From Virgibacillus natechei (GTDB lineage: Bacteria > Bacillota > Bacilli > Bacillales > Amphibacillaceae), in NCBI RefSeq assembly GCF_026013645.1, contig NZ_CP110224.1, positions 1,798,001-1,862,000 on the forward strand: a stretch of 64,000 nt of DNA, read 5' to 3'. This document shows, piece by piece, positions 1-10,152 of the stretch; positions within the stretch are counted from its first letter, which is position 1, and each line of letters opens with the position of its first letter. The position numbers and the translations under genes were made by a program. The notes under the pieces were generated by a model that did not search any database, was not told the origin of the DNA, and saw only the letters and a program-made list of their open reading frames with translations.

Positions 1-1
1 A

Positions 2-460
2 GTAGATTTTATGGCAGAAATTTATAAAAAAGAAGAGCATAAATTAATTGGTATTCGCGGAATGCCGCGGGTAGGGAAAACTGAATCTGTTGTTGCTGCG
101 AGTGTTTCGGCAAATAAACACTGGTTATTCGTATCTAGTACACTACTGAAACAAACTGTACGCAGTCAATTAATTGAAGGAGAACATGACCCCAATAATA
201 TTTATATTATTGATGGTGTTCTGTCAAAAAGACAAATAGATGATGAAAAGCATTGGCAATTAATTAGGGAAATTATGCAACTTCCATCTATCAAAGTTGT
301 AGAGCATCCAGATATATTTGTGCAAGCAACACAATATACAATTGATGATTTCGATTACATTATTGAGTTGCGCAGTCATGAAAATGAAGAAATTACATAC
401 GAACCAATAGAAAGACAAGAATTTACTCAAAATGACGGTTTTTCCATGTTTGATTTTTAG
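2..460 (+). CDS. ymfK: YmfK-like DUF3388 protein, 3' part only
   Basis: The reading frame is open to the window edge, so only the C-terminal part is present. It contains a Walker-A-like stretch (GMPRVGKTES), suggesting nucleotide binding. It lies directly before the rodZ/ymfM-pgsA-cinA-recA series, which is where the DUF3388 gene ymfK sits in Bacillus relatives. The identification rests on this gene order and a remembered family resemblance; its function is unknown. The stop codon is 17 bases before the rodZ start, so the two are probably co-transcribed. Confidence 0.6.
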   Translation, partial: VDFMAEIYKKEEHKLIGIRGMPRVGKTESVVAASVSANKHWLFVSSTLLKQTVRSQLIEGEHDPNNIYIIDGVLSKRQIDDEKHWQLIREIMQLPSIKVVEHPDIFVQATQYTIDDFDYIIELRSHENEEITYEPIERQEFTQNDGFSMFDF

Positions 461-477
461 AATAGGCGGTGTTATAT

Positions 478-1380
478 ATGGAATTAGGAGAAAGGCTACG
501 TGAGGCTAGAGAAGCAAAAAACATATCATTGGATAGTTTACAGGAATCGACAAAAATACAAAAAAGATATTTAGCTGCTATAGAAGAAGGCAATTTTGAT
601 ATACTTCCAGGGAAGTTTTATGCTAGAGCCTTTATCAAGGAATATGCTAACGCTGTTGGTATAGATCCAAATGATGTTTTAGAAGAATATAAGGAAGATA
701 TTCCCAAAACGGAAAATGAAAAAGATGTGCAGTATACACGAATACAACGGACGCGAAAAGAAAACAATACAGAAAAGAACCCAGCTATATTCTCACTTAT
801 GCCCACAATAATCGTCGTAATATTAGTAATCGGTATCATTTTGGCAGCATTTTTTTTCTATCAACAAGCGTCCTCTGATGAGGATGAGAGCATAACGCAA
901 GGGGAACAAAATGATAATGAAGTTATTATAACGAACCCTGATGACGAGAATGGAACAGAAGAAGATGATGAGTCAAATGAAGCATCAGAGGACATAGAAG
1001 ATACGCCGTCAGAAGAGGAGGAGGAAGAACAGCCTCAAGCTGAATTTAATTTGACGGAGGAAGGTAGTGGAACAGTACCTGTATCTACTTTTGAATTAAA
1101 TAACGTGGGCGAAGAGCTCTCACTAGTTATGGAAGCAGATGGAAGCTCATGGGTGAGCATAACAAATGAAAATGAAGAAGTTTTGTATACAGATACGTTA
1201 ACGGAGGAAGATTCACCTTTAGAATTAGACCTAACGGGTGAAGATAGAATTGAGTTTAATATTGGCTATACACCAAATATTCAAATTATGATGAACGATG
1301 TTGAATTAGAATATGCGGTTGATCCTGATGATCGAGATCATCAAAGAATATGGGTAGACATCAACAGCGAAACCGAATAA
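478..1380 (+). CDS. rodZ: RodZ (YmfM) cell-shape membrane protein
   Basis: This is a bitopic membrane protein that links the MreB cytoskeleton to the cell-wall elongation machinery. An N-terminal helix-turn-helix of about 70 residues (starting MELGERLREAREAKN) is followed by a charged linker and one membrane helix near residues 103-125. A long acidic, Asp/Glu-rich segment and a C-terminal beta-rich DUF4115-type domain complete it. I start at ATG 478 because AGGCGGTG lies 6-7 bases upstream; a GTG nine bases earlier overlaps that site. The order HTH, membrane helix, extracellular domain is diagnostic of RodZ. A terminator follows immediately. Confidence 0.88.
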   Translation: MELGERLREAREAKNISLDSLQESTKIQKRYLAAIEEGNFDILPGKFYARAFIKEYANAVGIDPNDVLEEYKEDIPKTENEKDVQYTRIQRTRKENNTEKNPAIFSLMPTIIVVILVIGIILAAFFFYQQASSDEDESITQGEQNDNEVIITNPDDENGTEEDDESNEASEDIEDTPSEEEEEEQPQAEFNLTEEGSGTVPVSTFELNNVGEELSLVMEADGSSWVSITNENEEVLYTDTLTEEDSPLELDLTGEDRIEFNIGYTPNIQIMMNDVELEYAVDPDDRDHQRIWVDINSETE

Positions 1381-1388
1381 TGCTTATA

Positions 1389-1423
1389 AACCCTTCCCTA
1401 CATGTATGGTGGAAGGGTTTTAT
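1389..1423 (+). terminator. Intrinsic terminator after rodZ
   Basis: A perfect 9-bp stem (AACCCTTCC with GGAAGGGTT) is followed by a short T-rich tail. It separates rodZ from pgsA. Confidence 0.8.
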
Positions 1424-1458
1424 ACCTTGGAAGATAGGAAATAGGAGGATATGACGTC

Positions 1459-2037
1459 ATGAATATACCAAATAAGATTACCTTGTCACGTATTTTTTTA
1501 ATTCCCGTATTTATTGTTTTATTAAGTGTGCCTTTTGATTGGGGTCAGTGGAATATAGGGGATACACAATTACCTGTTTCTCATTTTGTAGCGGCTTTAC
1601 TGTTCATTTTCGCTGCAGCTACGGATTGGGTAGATGGGTACTATGCCAGGAGGTATAACCTTGTAACTAATTTAGGTAAGTTTCTCGATCCACTTGCAGA
1701 TAAACTGCTTGTATCGGCAGCCTTGATTTTATTAGTAGAAATGGGATTAGCGCCGGCATGGGTTGTTATATTAATTATAAGTAGAGAGTTTGCCGTAACA
1801 GGAATCCGGTTAGTAGCGGCAGGTGAAGGTATAGTACTAGCAGCAAGTAGTATGGGTAAATTAAAAACAGTCACTCAAATTGTTGCAGTTGCAGCCCTGC
1901 TGCTTCATAATTTTCCTTTTTCCGATATAGGATTTCCGTTTGCTACGATTATGCTTTATGTAGCTTTATTTTTCACGGTATATTCTGGTTGTGATTATTT
2001 CGTTAAGAATTGGCATGTTATGAAGGAGTCTAAATAA
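1459..2037 (+). CDS. pgsA: CDP-diacylglycerol--glycerol-3-phosphate 3-phosphatidyltransferase
   Basis: It makes phosphatidylglycerol phosphate from CDP-diacylglycerol and glycerol-3-phosphate, the committed step to phosphatidylglycerol and cardiolipin. The CDP-alcohol phosphotransferase signature is complete: D56, D59, G60, A63, R64, G73, D77 and D81 (DWVDGYYAR...GKFLDPLAD). Several hydrophobic segments fit an integral membrane enzyme, and 192 residues is the usual length. AGGAGG lies about 10 bases before the ATG. The stop overlaps the cinA start by one base (taATG), so the two are translationally coupled. Confidence 0.95.
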   Translation: MNIPNKITLSRIFLIPVFIVLLSVPFDWGQWNIGDTQLPVSHFVAALLFIFAAATDWVDGYYARRYNLVTNLGKFLDPLADKLLVSAALILLVEMGLAPAWVVILIISREFAVTGIRLVAAGEGIVLAASSMGKLKTVTQIVAVAALLLHNFPFSDIGFPFATIMLYVALFFTVYSGCDYFVKNWHVMKESK

Positions 2038-3284
2038 TGAAGAATGTTAAAGCAGAGTTTATTGCAGTTGGTACTGAATTGCTGTTGGGACAAATCGCGA
2101 ATACCAATGCACAATGGTTATCACAACAGCTCGCTCGATATGGAATTAATGTTTATAATCATACAGTGGTCGGTGATAATCTATACCGGGTGGAGGATGC
2201 CTTTTCCGAGGCACAAAGTCGTGCGGATATTATTATAGTTACAGGTGGTCTAGGCCCTACAGAAGACGACTTAACACGTGAAGCATTCCAGCAAATAAGT
2301 GATTTAGAAATTATGGAGCACACACCTTCAATGAATAAAATAGAAGCGTTCTTTGAAAAGCAAAAATCTACGATGACACCAAATAATCGAAGACAAGCAC
2401 GTGTTTTTAAAGGTTCCGAGGTACTCGATAATACAGTTGGAATGGCCCCTGGAATGATTGTCAAATATGAACAAAAAACATGGATTTTCTTACCCGGTGT
2501 TCCAAGGGAGATGAAACAACTTGTAAAAAGTGATGTCATTCCTTATCTTCAAAAACTAACTGGAAATGAAGAAATTATTAAATCAACTATTTTAAAATTC
2601 ACCGGTATAGGTGAGTCCTCCCTAGAGCATGAATTAAGTGATATTATTCAAGCTCAAAGCAACCCAACTATTGCCCCATTAGCTCAGGATGATAGTGTTG
2701 TTATTCGTCTTACAGCAAAAGATCGTTCAAAGGAAAAAGTAGATGAATTACTTAAAGGTACGAAACAGGAGATATTAGCAAAGGTTGGTTCTTATTTCTA
2801 TGGAGTGGATGATCAAACCATTGAAAGCCAGATAGTTGCATTACTGAAAAAGGAAAATAAGCATATTGCTGTTGCTGAAAGTCTAACAGGTGGTATGTTA
2901 ACAGATAAGCTCATTTCAGTGGAAGGCGCTTCTTCTGTTTGTCATGGTGGTATTGTTTGTTATGACACAACAGTAAAACAGGATCTTCTAGGTGTTTCCA
3001 AAGAGCTTATACAAAATAAAGGAACAATTAGCGAGGAATGTGCTTTGGTGATGGCTGAAAATGTACGTGAAAAGTTGAATGCTTCTATAGGAATTAGTTG
3101 TACTGGAGTAGCGGGCCCAGATGAAGTAGAAGGGAAGTCTGCAGGGCTGGTTTATATTGCAATTTGCGATGATACTGGAGAAAAATTTGTTGAAAAGTTT
3201 AACTTTCAAGGTAATCGCAACTCGATTAGACGTCGAACGACTTTAAAAAGTTTAGAAATTCTTTTCAAACATTTAAAAGGCTAA
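2037..3284 (+). CDS. cinA: CinA, competence/damage-inducible protein, NMN amidase family
   Basis: This is a two-domain CinA. The N-terminal molybdopterin-binding-like domain has GGLGPTEDDLT (about residues 68-78) and GVPREM. The C-terminal pyridine-nucleotide amidase domain has AESLTGG (about residue 280) and a GISCTGVAGPD stretch. In the family the C-terminal domain deamidates nicotinamide mononucleotide in the NAD salvage route; the role of the N-terminal domain is less clear. The 415-residue length is typical. It is translationally coupled to pgsA and precedes recA, the conserved cinA-recA pairing of Gram-positive bacteria. Confidence 0.93.
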   Translation: MKNVKAEFIAVGTELLLGQIANTNAQWLSQQLARYGINVYNHTVVGDNLYRVEDAFSEAQSRADIIIVTGGLGPTEDDLTREAFQQISDLEIMEHTPSMNKIEAFFEKQKSTMTPNNRRQARVFKGSEVLDNTVGMAPGMIVKYEQKTWIFLPGVPREMKQLVKSDVIPYLQKLTGNEEIIKSTILKFTGIGESSLEHELSDIIQAQSNPTIAPLAQDDSVVIRLTAKDRSKEKVDELLKGTKQEILAKVGSYFYGVDDQTIESQIVALLKKENKHIAVAESLTGGMLTDKLISVEGASSVCHGGIVCYDTTVKQDLLGVSKELIQNKGTISEECALVMAENVREKLNASIGISCTGVAGPDEVEGKSAGLVYIAICDDTGEKFVEKFNFQGNRNSIRRRTTLKSLEILFKHLKG

Positions 3285-3375
3285 AATAGAAGCTTATTTT
3301 AATAGAAATTGATGTTTTACGATAGGAACCTATTCTATTTATCTATTTTTGAGGGGAAAACATGGCGAAAACCAG

Positions 3376-3389
3376 AGAACGTTTATTCG
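3376..3389 (+). promoter_or_regulatory. LexA (SOS) box upstream of recA
   Basis: AGAACGTTTATTCG matches the Bacillus LexA/DinR box CGAAC-N4-GTTCG at 8 of 10 fixed positions. It lies just upstream of the recA -35 element, where LexA would repress recA until DNA damage. Confidence 0.75.
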
Positions 3390-3396
3390 ATTTTTC

Positions 3397-3425
3397 TTGG
3401 CAAATCTTAAAAAACAATGTATGAT
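3397..3425 (+). promoter_or_regulatory. recA promoter
   Basis: TTGGCA (3397-3402), a 17-base spacer and TATGAT (3420-3425) form a good sigma-A promoter. It is about 30 bases before the recA start and directly follows the LexA box. Confidence 0.75.
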
Positions 3426-3455
3426 GTAAGTAGATAATTAAAGGAGGCAAATACG

Positions 3456-4511
3456 GTGAGCGATAAAAAACAACAGGCTCTAGATATGGCGTTAAAACAA
3501 ATAGAGAAACAATTTGGTAAAGGGTCTATCATGAAATTAGGAGATCAGGAAGTCCAAAAAATAGCAACAATTCCAAGTGGATCACTAGCACTAGATGTAG
3601 CACTGGGAATAGGTGGATACCCACGAGGAAGAGTCGTAGAAATATACGGACCAGAATCATCTGGTAAAACAACGGTGGCGTTACATGCAATTGCAGAAGC
3701 ACAGCGAAAAGGTGGACAAGCTGCATTTATTGATGCAGAACATGCGCTTGATCCGACATATGCAAGGGCGTTAGGCGTGGATATTGAAGAATTACTTTTA
3801 TCACAGCCTGATACTGGTGAGCAAGCGTTAGAGATTGCGGAAGCACTTGTGCGAAGTGGGGCAGTAGATATTGTTGTGGTTGATTCAGTTGCAGCTTTAG
3901 TGCCTAAAGCAGAAATTGAAGGTGATATGGGTGACGCTCACGTTGGGCTGCAGGCTCGTCTTATGTCCCAAGCATTAAGAAAACTATCTGGATCAATTAA
4001 TAAATCGAATACGACTGCTGTGTTCATCAACCAAATTCGTGAAAAAGTTGGTGTGATGTTTGGTAATCCAGAAACAACTCCAGGTGGACGAGCCCTTAAA
4101 TTCTACTCTTCTGTCCGCTTAGAAGTACGTCGTGCGGAAACGTTGAAGCAAGGTAACGATATAATGGGAAATAAAGCTAGAATTAAAGTAGTTAAAAATA
4201 AAGTAGCAGCACCATTTAAGCAAGCAGAGGTCGATATCATGTATGGGGAAGGAATTTCAAAAGAAGGTGAAATTATCGATATTGGATCCGATCTGGAAAT
4301 CGTTCAAAAAAGTGGTGCATGGTATTCATATAATGGAGAAAGACTCGGTCAAGGTCGTGAAAATGCTAAACAATTTTTACAAGAAAATAAAGATATGATG
4401 GCAGAAATCCATGAATCTATTCGTAAACATCATAATTTGGATGAAACGCAAGAAGAACCAGACAAAGAACCAGAAAAAGAATTAGAAAAAGAAAGTACAG
4501 ATGTAAAATAG
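3456..4511 (+). CDS. recA: RecA recombinase
   Basis: RecA is an ATP-dependent strand-exchange protein and the co-protease that triggers LexA self-cleavage. Walker A GPESSGKT is at residues 65-72, and the [14 protein letters not shown]alker B region and the loop preceding [15 protein letters not shown] are intact. The C-terminal tail is unusually acidic with repeated EP/EK units (about residues 330-351), a common feature of RecA tails. Translation starts at GTG 3456, nine bases after AAGGAGG. The LexA box and promoter upstream show SOS control, and a terminator follows. Confidence 0.98.
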   Translation: MSDKKQQALDMALKQIEKQFGKGSIMKLGDQEVQKIATIPSGSLALDVALGIGGYPRGRVVEIYGPESSGKTTVALHAIAEAQRKGGQAAFIDAEHALDPTYARALGVDIEELLLSQPDTGEQALEIAEALVRSGAVDIVVVDSVAALVPKAEIEGDMGDAHVGLQARLMSQALRKLSGSINKSNTTAVFINQIREKVGVMFGNPETTPGGRALKFYSSVRLEVRRAETLKQGNDIMGNKARIKVVKNKVAAPFKQAEVDIMYGEGISKEGEIIDIGSDLEIVQKSGAWYSYNGERLGQGRENAKQFLQENKDMMAEIHESIRKHHNLDETQEEPDKEPEKELEKESTDVK

Positions 4512-4532
4512 GTTTATATAGTTCATTACCAG

Positions 4533-4570
4533 TGATCCCCTACCGATATTTAGTAGGGGATCATTTGATT
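4533..4570 (+). terminator. Intrinsic terminator after recA
   Basis: A perfect 11-bp stem (TGATCCCCTAC / GTAGGGGATCA) is followed by a T-rich tail. Confidence 0.88.
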
Positions 4571-4754
4571 TTAACTAATCCCCTACATGATTAGTTGTGA
4601 CGTTTCCTTGACATTAAACATATAGACAATTAAAATTAAGATGTATATTTATAATTTCCATTATAAGATATATTATTATTTATGCATTGAACATGGTACA
4701 TGCCGACAATAATGAATGGTACGTAAAATTTTATAGCAATAGGAGGTGAAAATC

Positions 4755-6320
4755 GTGGACAATCCTTTAATCATCTCCATTTTGCTTGCTCTAATCCTAA
4801 TCGTCGGTATTGTTGTTGGTTATCTGATTCGTAAATCTATTGCTGAAGCTAAGATTTCCAGTGCAGAATTTTTAGCAAAACAGATAGTTGATGAAGCACA
4901 TCGAAATGCGGATGCCGCTAAAAAAGAGGCGCTTCTTGAGGCGAAAGATGAGAATCATAAGCTTCGCCAACAGTCAGAAGAAGAATTACGTGAAAGACGT
5001 TCAGAAGTACAAAAGCAAGAAAATCGTCTGATGCAGAAAGAAGAAAATCTGGACAGAAAAAGTGAAACACTGGACAAGCGTGAACTCTTGTTAGAGGAAA
5101 AAGAACAATCACTTACAGAAAAACAACAACAAATTGAAGAAATGGAAAGCAAAGTGGAAGCTACGAAACAGGAGCAGCAAACTGAGCTTGAGCGCATTTC
5201 GGGATATACAACTGACCAAGCAAAACAGATTATTTTAGAACGAATTGAAAAAGAGGTTACACATGAATCAGCATTAATGGTAAAAGAAGCTGAAAACCGT
5301 GCGAAGGAAGAAGCTGATAAAAAGGCGAAAAATATTCTTTCATTAGCTTTACAGCGTTGTGCTGCGGATCACGTTGCTGAAACTACAGTATCTGTTGTAA
5401 ACCTTCCTAATGATGAAATGAAAGGTCGTATCATCGGTCGTGAAGGTCGTAATATACGAACACTAGAAACATTAACTGGTATTGATTTAATTATTGATGA
5501 TACACCAGAAGCGGTGATTTTATCCGGTTTTGATCCAATACGTCGAGAAACAGCTCGTATGGCGTTAGAAAAACTGGTACAAGATGGCAGAATTCATCCA
5601 GCAAGAATTGAAGAAATGGTGGATAAAGCCAGACGTGAAGTTGATGAATATATACGAGAAATTGGAGAAGAAACAACATTTGAGGTTGGTATACATGGAC
5701 TGCATCCAGATCTAATAAAAATACTCGGTCGTTTAAAATATCGTACAAGTTATGGTCAAAATGTCTTGAAGCACTCAACAGAGGTTGCTTACCTCTCTGG
5801 TTTACTGGCTGCTGAATTAGGTGAAGATGTAACGTTAGCAAGAAGAGCTGGTTTACTTCATGACATTGGAAAAGCAATCGATCATGAAGTGGAAGGTAGT
5901 CACGTTGAAATTGGTAAAGAGCTAGGAGTCAAGTACAAAGAGCATGAAGTAGTCATTAATTCGATTGCTTCTCACCACGGTGATGAAGAAGCAACTTCCG
6001 TCATTTCGGTATTAGTAGCTGCTGCAGACGCTTTATCTGCCGCACGTCCTGGTGCAAGAAGTGAAACATTAGAAAACTATGTGAAGCGTTTGGAAAAGCT
6101 TGAAGAAATTTCGGAGTCTTTTGCAGGTGTAGAGAAATCATTTGCAATTCAGGCCGGAAGAGAAATTCGTATTATGGTTAAACCTGATGAAATCGATGAT
6201 ATTGAATCCGTAAGTATTGCCCGAGATATTCGAAAACAAATTGAAGGGGAACTTGATTATCCAGGTCATATAAAAGTAACTGTTATTAGAGAAACAAGAT
6301 CAGTTGAATATGCGAAATAA
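4755..6320 (+). CDS. rny: Ribonuclease Y
   Basis: RNase Y is the membrane-bound endoribonuclease that initiates mRNA decay in Bacillus. It has an N-terminal membrane helix, a long charged coiled coil (about residues 25-200), a KH RNA-binding domain with [12 protein letters not shown] near residue 224, and a metal-binding HD domain with HDIGK near residue 369. I start at GTG 4755, eight bases after AGGAGG; the in-frame GTG at 4746 overlaps the ribosome site itself. Length 521 is standard. It follows recA as in Bacillus and ends in its own terminator. RicA, encoded at 9575, is a known partner. Confidence 0.95.
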   Translation: MDNPLIISILLALILIVGIVVGYLIRKSIAEAKISSAEFLAKQIVDEAHRNADAAKKEALLEAKDENHKLRQQSEEELRERRSEVQKQENRLMQKEENLDRKSETLDKRELLLEEKEQSLTEKQQQIEEMESKVEATKQEQQTELERISGYTTDQAKQIILERIEKEVTHESALMVKEAENRAKEEADKKAKNILSLALQRCAADHVAETTVSVVNLPNDEMKGRIIGREGRNIRTLETLTGIDLIIDDTPEAVILSGFDPIRRETARMALEKLVQDGRIHPARIEEMVDKARREVDEYIREIGEETTFEVGIHGLHPDLIKILGRLKYRTSYGQNVLKHSTEVAYLSGLLAAELGEDVTLARRAGLLHDIGKAIDHEVEGSHVEIGKELGVKYKEHEVVINSIASHHGDEEATSVISVLVAAADALSAARPGARSETLENYVKRLEKLEEISESFAGVEKSFAIQAGREIRIMVKPDEIDDIESVSIARDIRKQIEGELDYPGHIKVTVIRETRSVEYAK

Positions 6321-6348
6321 AAGCGGTCATATGACCGCTTTTATTTTT
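6321..6348 (+). terminator. Intrinsic terminator after rny
   Basis: A perfect 10-bp stem (AAAGCGGTCA / TGACCGCTTT) directly follows the stop codon and ends in a T-rich tract. Confidence 0.9.
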
Positions 6349-6363
6349 AGGAAGTTTTGATAT

Positions 6364-6450
6364 TTTGGCAGATAGAAAAGCTAAAACTTTGTGTAACAAA
6401 GGCCTAAAGGCTGGCTAATGCCAAGTTTTTCTAAACAATGCATAAGCATT
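6364..6450. repeat. Copy of a dispersed intergenic repeat
   Basis: The GGCAGATAGAAAAG part resembles TGCAGATAGGGAAG near 18183. The CTAAAGGCT...CAAGTTTTTCTAA part resembles CTTTAAAGGCTTATCC and CAAGTTTTCTAATTAAGC near 21714-21750, and CGTTTTCTAATAAG near 18453. The copies are imperfect and always intergenic. The boundaries are by-eye estimates. Confidence 0.45.
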
Positions 6451-6493
6451 ATGAAAAACTGATTCTATTAATGAAGATAGGAGAATTTATACG

Positions 6494-7291
6494 ATGAAGA
6501 TTTTATTTATTGGAGACGTAGTAGGTTCCCCAGGCAGGGATGCGGTACAAGAATATTTACCTAAACTAAAAGAAAAATACAAACCGAATATGACCATTAT
6601 AAATGGAGAAAATGCAGCCTCAGGAAATGGAATTAATGAAAAAATTTATAAACAATTTTTAGAATGGGGAGCCCAAGTTATTACAATGGGAAACCATACA
6701 TGGGATAAGAAAGAGATTTTCGAATTTATTGATGATGCAAAATATATGATTCGACCAGCAAACTTTCCAGAAGGTACACCTGGGAAAGGTTTGGTATTTG
6801 TGAATTTTAACGGAATAGAAATAGCAGTTATTAATCTGCAGGGACGTACATTTCTGCCTCCTATTGATGATCCGTTTCGCAAAGCTGATGAATTAATTGA
6901 TGAAGCCAAAAAACGAACAACTATCATTTTTGTAGATTTTCATGGGGAAGCGACCAGTGAAAAACAAGCTATGGGTTGGTATTTAGATGGTAGAGTAAGC
7001 GCTGTGGTTGGTACGCATACACATACACAAACAGCGGATGAACGCATTTTACCACAAGGGACTGCATATATATCAGATGTGGGGATGACAGGTCCTTATG
7101 ATGGGATATTGGGTGTAGATAAAGATGCAGTGATGAAACGATTTTTGACGTCACTACCAGTACGTTTTGAAATTACAAAAAAGGGTAGAACACAATTAAA
7201 TGGTTTTATGGTTACAGTTGACAATTCCAATGGAAAAGCGACGAAGGTAGAGCGAATTTTAATTAACGATGATCACCCATTCTTCGGTTGA
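6494..7291 (+). CDS. ymdB: YmdB metallophosphodiesterase
   Basis: YmdB hydrolyses 2',3'-cyclic nucleotides and in Bacillus influences biofilm versus motility fate. The metal-ligand motifs of the calcineurin-like fold are all present: GDVVGSPGR at the N-terminus, NGENAA, GNHTWD, DFHGEATSEK and GTHTHTQTAD. Length 265 is normal. The position between rny and spoVS is the conserved one. An ATAGGAG ribosome site precedes the ATG. Confidence 0.92.
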   Translation: MKILFIGDVVGSPGRDAVQEYLPKLKEKYKPNMTIINGENAASGNGINEKIYKQFLEWGAQVITMGNHTWDKKEIFEFIDDAKYMIRPANFPEGTPGKGLVFVNFNGIEIAVINLQGRTFLPPIDDPFRKADELIDEAKKRTTIIFVDFHGEATSEKQAMGWYLDGRVSAVVGTHTHTQTADERILPQGTAYISDVGMTGPYDGILGVDKDAVMKRFLTSLPVRFEITKKGRTQLNGFMVTVDNSNGKATKVERILINDDHPFFG

Positions 7292-7396
7292 TTAATTGAA
7301 ACTTTCAAATTATTGATGCATAATAGGGAATAAGCTAACATCTCCAGGAATATAGTAGCAATAGAACTACAATAGTGAATGAGGGAGGTACTAGTA

Positions 7397-7657
7397 ATGG
7401 ACGTATTAAAAGTTTCAGCAAAATCAAGTCCAAATTCAGTAGCAGGTGCACTTGCGAATGTATTACGTGAAAAAGGCTCAGCGGAGATGCAGGCAATCGG
7501 TGCTGGTGCATTAAATCAATCCGTTAAAGCGGTAGCTATAGCGAGAGGGTTTGTGGCCCCGAGTGGAGTAGATTTAATTTGTATACCGGCATTTACGGAT
7601 ATTATGATTGATGATGAAGAAAGAACAGCAATTAAGTTAATTGTAGAGCCAAGGTAA
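7397..7657 (+). CDS. spoVS: Stage V sporulation protein S
   Basis: SpoVS is a small (86-residue) Alba-like nucleic-acid-binding protein needed for normal coat assembly and for passing stage V. The sequence MDVLKVSAKSSPNSVAG is strongly conserved in the family. I use ATG 7397, with GGGAGG nine bases upstream; an in-frame ATG at 7379 lies before that site and would add six residues unlike the family. The upstream region contains AGGAATAT and GAAC blocks that could belong to a sigma-H promoter, the known control in Bacillus, but the match is weak. Confidence 0.94.
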   Translation: MDVLKVSAKSSPNSVAGALANVLREKGSAEMQAIGAGALNQSVKAVAIARGFVAPSGVDLICIPAFTDIMIDDEERTAIKLIVEPR

Positions 7658-7673
7658 TCCTAAAAATAGTAAT

Positions 7674-7712
7674 AAGTAGTGTTGCGTATATGCGTAGCAC
7701 TATTTTTTATTT
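7674..7712 (+). terminator. Intrinsic terminator after spoVS
   Basis: An imperfect hairpin (AGTGTTGCG / GCGTAGCACT, allowing G-U pairs) is followed by a run of T residues. The rest of the 346-base gap to miaB holds no gene I can recognise, only the promoter below. Confidence 0.7.
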
Positions 7713-7926
7713 TGACTGTTTTTGATTAAGGTCTATAGAACGCGGCTAATCGTAACCTATCGCTGCAGGAAATACATTGCGCGCAACTTAGAGGGCTGAA
7801 GATCTTATTGTTGCTAATGCATTTCGCACCTATCCTATGCCTTTTCTATACCTTACTTAAATATGACGTTTTCATGACAGTTCTTTAAATATGAAGATGT
7901 TTTGTTTGCGCTCAATATAGGATGTA

Positions 7927-7955
7927 TTGTTTAATTTACATATAGCCTTTATACT
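7927..7955 (+). promoter_or_regulatory. Probable miaB-ricA promoter
   Basis: TTGTTT (7927-7932), a 17-base spacer and TATACT (7950-7955) lie about 50 bases before the miaB start. Confidence 0.5.
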
Positions 7956-8003
7956 GAAACAATACAGATTTATACACAGATCTATAATGAAAGGAGATTC
8001 ATT

Positions 8004-9572
8004 ATGAATGAAGAACAGCGAAAACAACAATCGCAAATAAAGCAGGTAGATGTTACAGATGTAAGAACAGATCAACACAAACCCCTGCATGACAAAACAA
8101 GTGATGATTTTGCAAAATATTTCGAGACAACATATGAACCTCCTAATTTAAATAAAGCTCGTAAACGTGGGCGAGATCAAGTGAATGTTCATTATGATTT
8201 CGGTATCCCTGAAGATATGCAAAACATAGGAGAAGGAAAAAAATTCTTAATTCGTACATATGGGTGTCAAATGAATGAACATGACACAGAAGTAATGGCT
8301 GGAATTTTAACTGAAATGGGTTATGAAACAACTTCAGACACAAATGAAGCGGATATTATACTATTAAACACTTGTGCGATTCGGGAAAATGCTGAAAACA
8401 AGGTCTTCGGTGAAATTGGGCACTTAAAGCCACTTAAACTAGAGAATCCGGATTTAATCTTAGGTGTCTGTGGGTGTATGTCCCAAGAAGAATCCGTAGT
8501 AAATAGGATTTTGCAAAAGCACCAGCACGTTGATTTGATTTTTGGAACACATAATATTCACCGCTTACCGCAATTGGTGAAAGAAGCAATGTTTGGCAAA
8601 GAGAAAATAGTTGAAGTGTGGTCTAAAGAGGGAGACATTATTGAAAATCTTCCAAAGCAACGTAAAGGAAAAATTAAAGCATGGGTTAATATCATGTACG
8701 GCTGTGATAAGTTCTGCACCTATTGTATTGTCCCAATGACCCGCGGCAAGGAGCGTAGTCGGCTACCTGAAGATATCATTCAAGAGGTGCGTCATTTAGC
8801 TGCTCAAGGGTATCAGGAAGTTACATTACTTGGACAAAATGTTAATGCATACGGAAAAGATTTTGAGGATATGACTTATGGCCTTGGTGAATTGATGGAT
8901 GATATTCATAAAATCGATATACCACGTGTGCGTTTCACAACATCACATCCAAGAGACTTTGATGATCGTTTAATCGAGGTTTTAGCTCAGGGCGGAAATC
9001 TCCTAGATCATATTCACTTGCCAGTTCAATCTGGGAGTAGTGAAGTTTTAAAGAAAATGAATCGAAAATACACGCGAGAAGAGTATTTAGAGTTAGTTCG
9101 TAAAATACGTGAAGCTATACCAAATGCAACGCTTACTACAGATATTATTGTAGGGTTTCCAAATGAAACAGAAGAACAATTTGAAGAAACAATGACATTG
9201 GTGGAAGAGGTTGGCTTTGAAGCTGCATTTACATTCATTTATTCACCGCGTGACGGCACACCAGCCGCACGTAAAAAAGATGATGTGCCTGAAGAGGTCA
9301 AGAAACAGCGCTTATATCGTTTGAATGATCTTGTAAACAAGCAAGCCGCGGCGTCAATGAAAGAATATGAAAATGAAGTTGTTCAGGTGCTTGTTGATGG
9401 CGAAAGTAAAAAAGACCCAGATGTTCTAGCTGGTTATACAGAAAAGAATAAACTGGTAAACTTCAAAGGCCCAAAATCATCAATTGGTAAAATTGTTGAT
9501 ATCGAAATTACAGAAACCAGAACATGGTCATTGAATGGTAAAATGGTTGAAAACACAGTAGAGGTGAATTAA
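8004..9572 (+). CDS. miaB: tRNA 2-methylthio-N6-isopentenyladenosine synthase
   Basis: MiaB adds a methylthio group to i6A37 of tRNAs, using two Fe-S clusters. The N-terminal UPF0004 domain holds three cluster cysteines ([30 protein letters not shown]). The radical-SAM motif CDKFCTYC is near residues 234-241, and a C-terminal TRAM domain follows. The 522-residue length includes the N-terminal extension typical of Bacillus homologues. AAAGGAG precedes the ATG. The substrate-making enzyme MiaA is encoded in the same region (15832). ricA follows after two bases. Confidence 0.95.
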   Translation: MNEEQRKQQSQIKQVDVTDVRTDQHKPLHDKTSDDFAKYFETTYEPPNLNKARKRGRDQVNVHYDFGIPEDMQNIGEGKKFLIRTYGCQMNEHDTEVMAGILTEMGYETTSDTNEADIILLNTCAIRENAENKVFGEIGHLKPLKLENPDLILGVCGCMSQEESVVNRILQKHQHVDLIFGTHNIHRLPQLVKEAMFGKEKIVEVWSKEGDIIENLPKQRKGKIKAWVNIMYGCDKFCTYCIVPMTRGKERSRLPEDIIQEVRHLAAQGYQEVTLLGQNVNAYGKDFEDMTYGLGELMDDIHKIDIPRVRFTTSHPRDFDDRLIEVLAQGGNLLDHIHLPVQSGSSEVLKKMNRKYTREEYLELVRKIREAIPNATLTTDIIVGFPNETEEQFEETMTLVEEVGFEAAFTFIYSPRDGTPAARKKDDVPEEVKKQRLYRLNDLVNKQAAASMKEYENEVVQVLVDGESKKDPDVLAGYTEKNKLVNFKGPKSSIGKIVDIEITETRTWSLNGKMVENTVEVN

Positions 9573-9574
9573 AG

Positions 9575-10003
9575 ATGGTTAAATATACAAGAGCTCAAGT
9601 ATTAGACGAAGCTAAAAAATTAGCAGAAATGCTTGCTAGTACAGAAGAAATTGATCGATTTAAACAAGTGGAAGCAAAAATCAATGATAATAAAAAAGTG
9701 CAGCAATTAATTAAAAAAATAAAAACACTACAAAAACAAGCGGTTAATTTTCAAGCATATGAAAAAACGGAAGCACTCAAGAAAGTAGAGGCTGAAATTG
9801 ACAGGTTACAAGAAGAAATTGATGAAATTCCAGTTGTTCAGGAATTTAAAGAAACGCAAATTGTTGTAAATGATGTCCTGCAGCTAGTATCGGGAACGAT
9901 TGCCAGAGAAGTTACCAATAATGTAATTGAATCAACTGGTGGCGATATTTTAGCAGGAGAAACTGGTTCTAAAGTAAGTAACAGTCCAGGAGGCTGCAGC
10001 TAA
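9575..10003 (+). CDS. ricA: RicA (YmcA), RNase Y specificity factor
   Basis: RicA is part of the RicA-RicF-RicT (YmcA-YlbF-YaaT) complex, which steers RNase Y cleavage and affects competence, biofilm and sporulation. The 142-residue protein is almost entirely helical, with heptad-like Leu/Ile/Lys spacing. It ends in a cysteine-containing tail (PGGCS) like the cluster-binding tail known in the family. It starts two bases after the miaB stop, so both are one transcription unit ended by a strong terminator. Confidence 0.88.
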   Translation: MVKYTRAQVLDEAKKLAEMLASTEEIDRFKQVEAKINDNKKVQQLIKKIKTLQKQAVNFQAYEKTEALKKVEAEIDRLQEEIDEIPVVQEFKETQIVVNDVLQLVSGTIAREVTNNVIESTGGDILAGETGSKVSNSPGGCS

Positions 10004-10005
10004 AT

Positions 10006-10050
10006 AAAGAAACAGACAGGAGGAAAAACACCTGTCTGTTTCTTTATTTT
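10006..10050 (+). terminator. Intrinsic terminator after ricA
   Basis: A perfect 15-bp stem (AAAGAAACAGACAGG / CCTGTCTGTTTCTTT) is followed by a T-rich tail. Confidence 0.92.
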
Positions 10051-10152
10051 TGCTTCATAATTTTATCTTTTCTTGTATTTAAGAAATAGCTATGCACTTT
10101 AGGTATTTGTCTTGCATAAAATGACAATGAAAAAGAGGAGGTAAAAGTAATT

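Noticed and set aside
3362-3424. 20-codon frame with GAGGGG site just upstream of recA
   Set aside because: It spans the LexA box and the recA promoter, so it would lie before the transcript start; likely chance.
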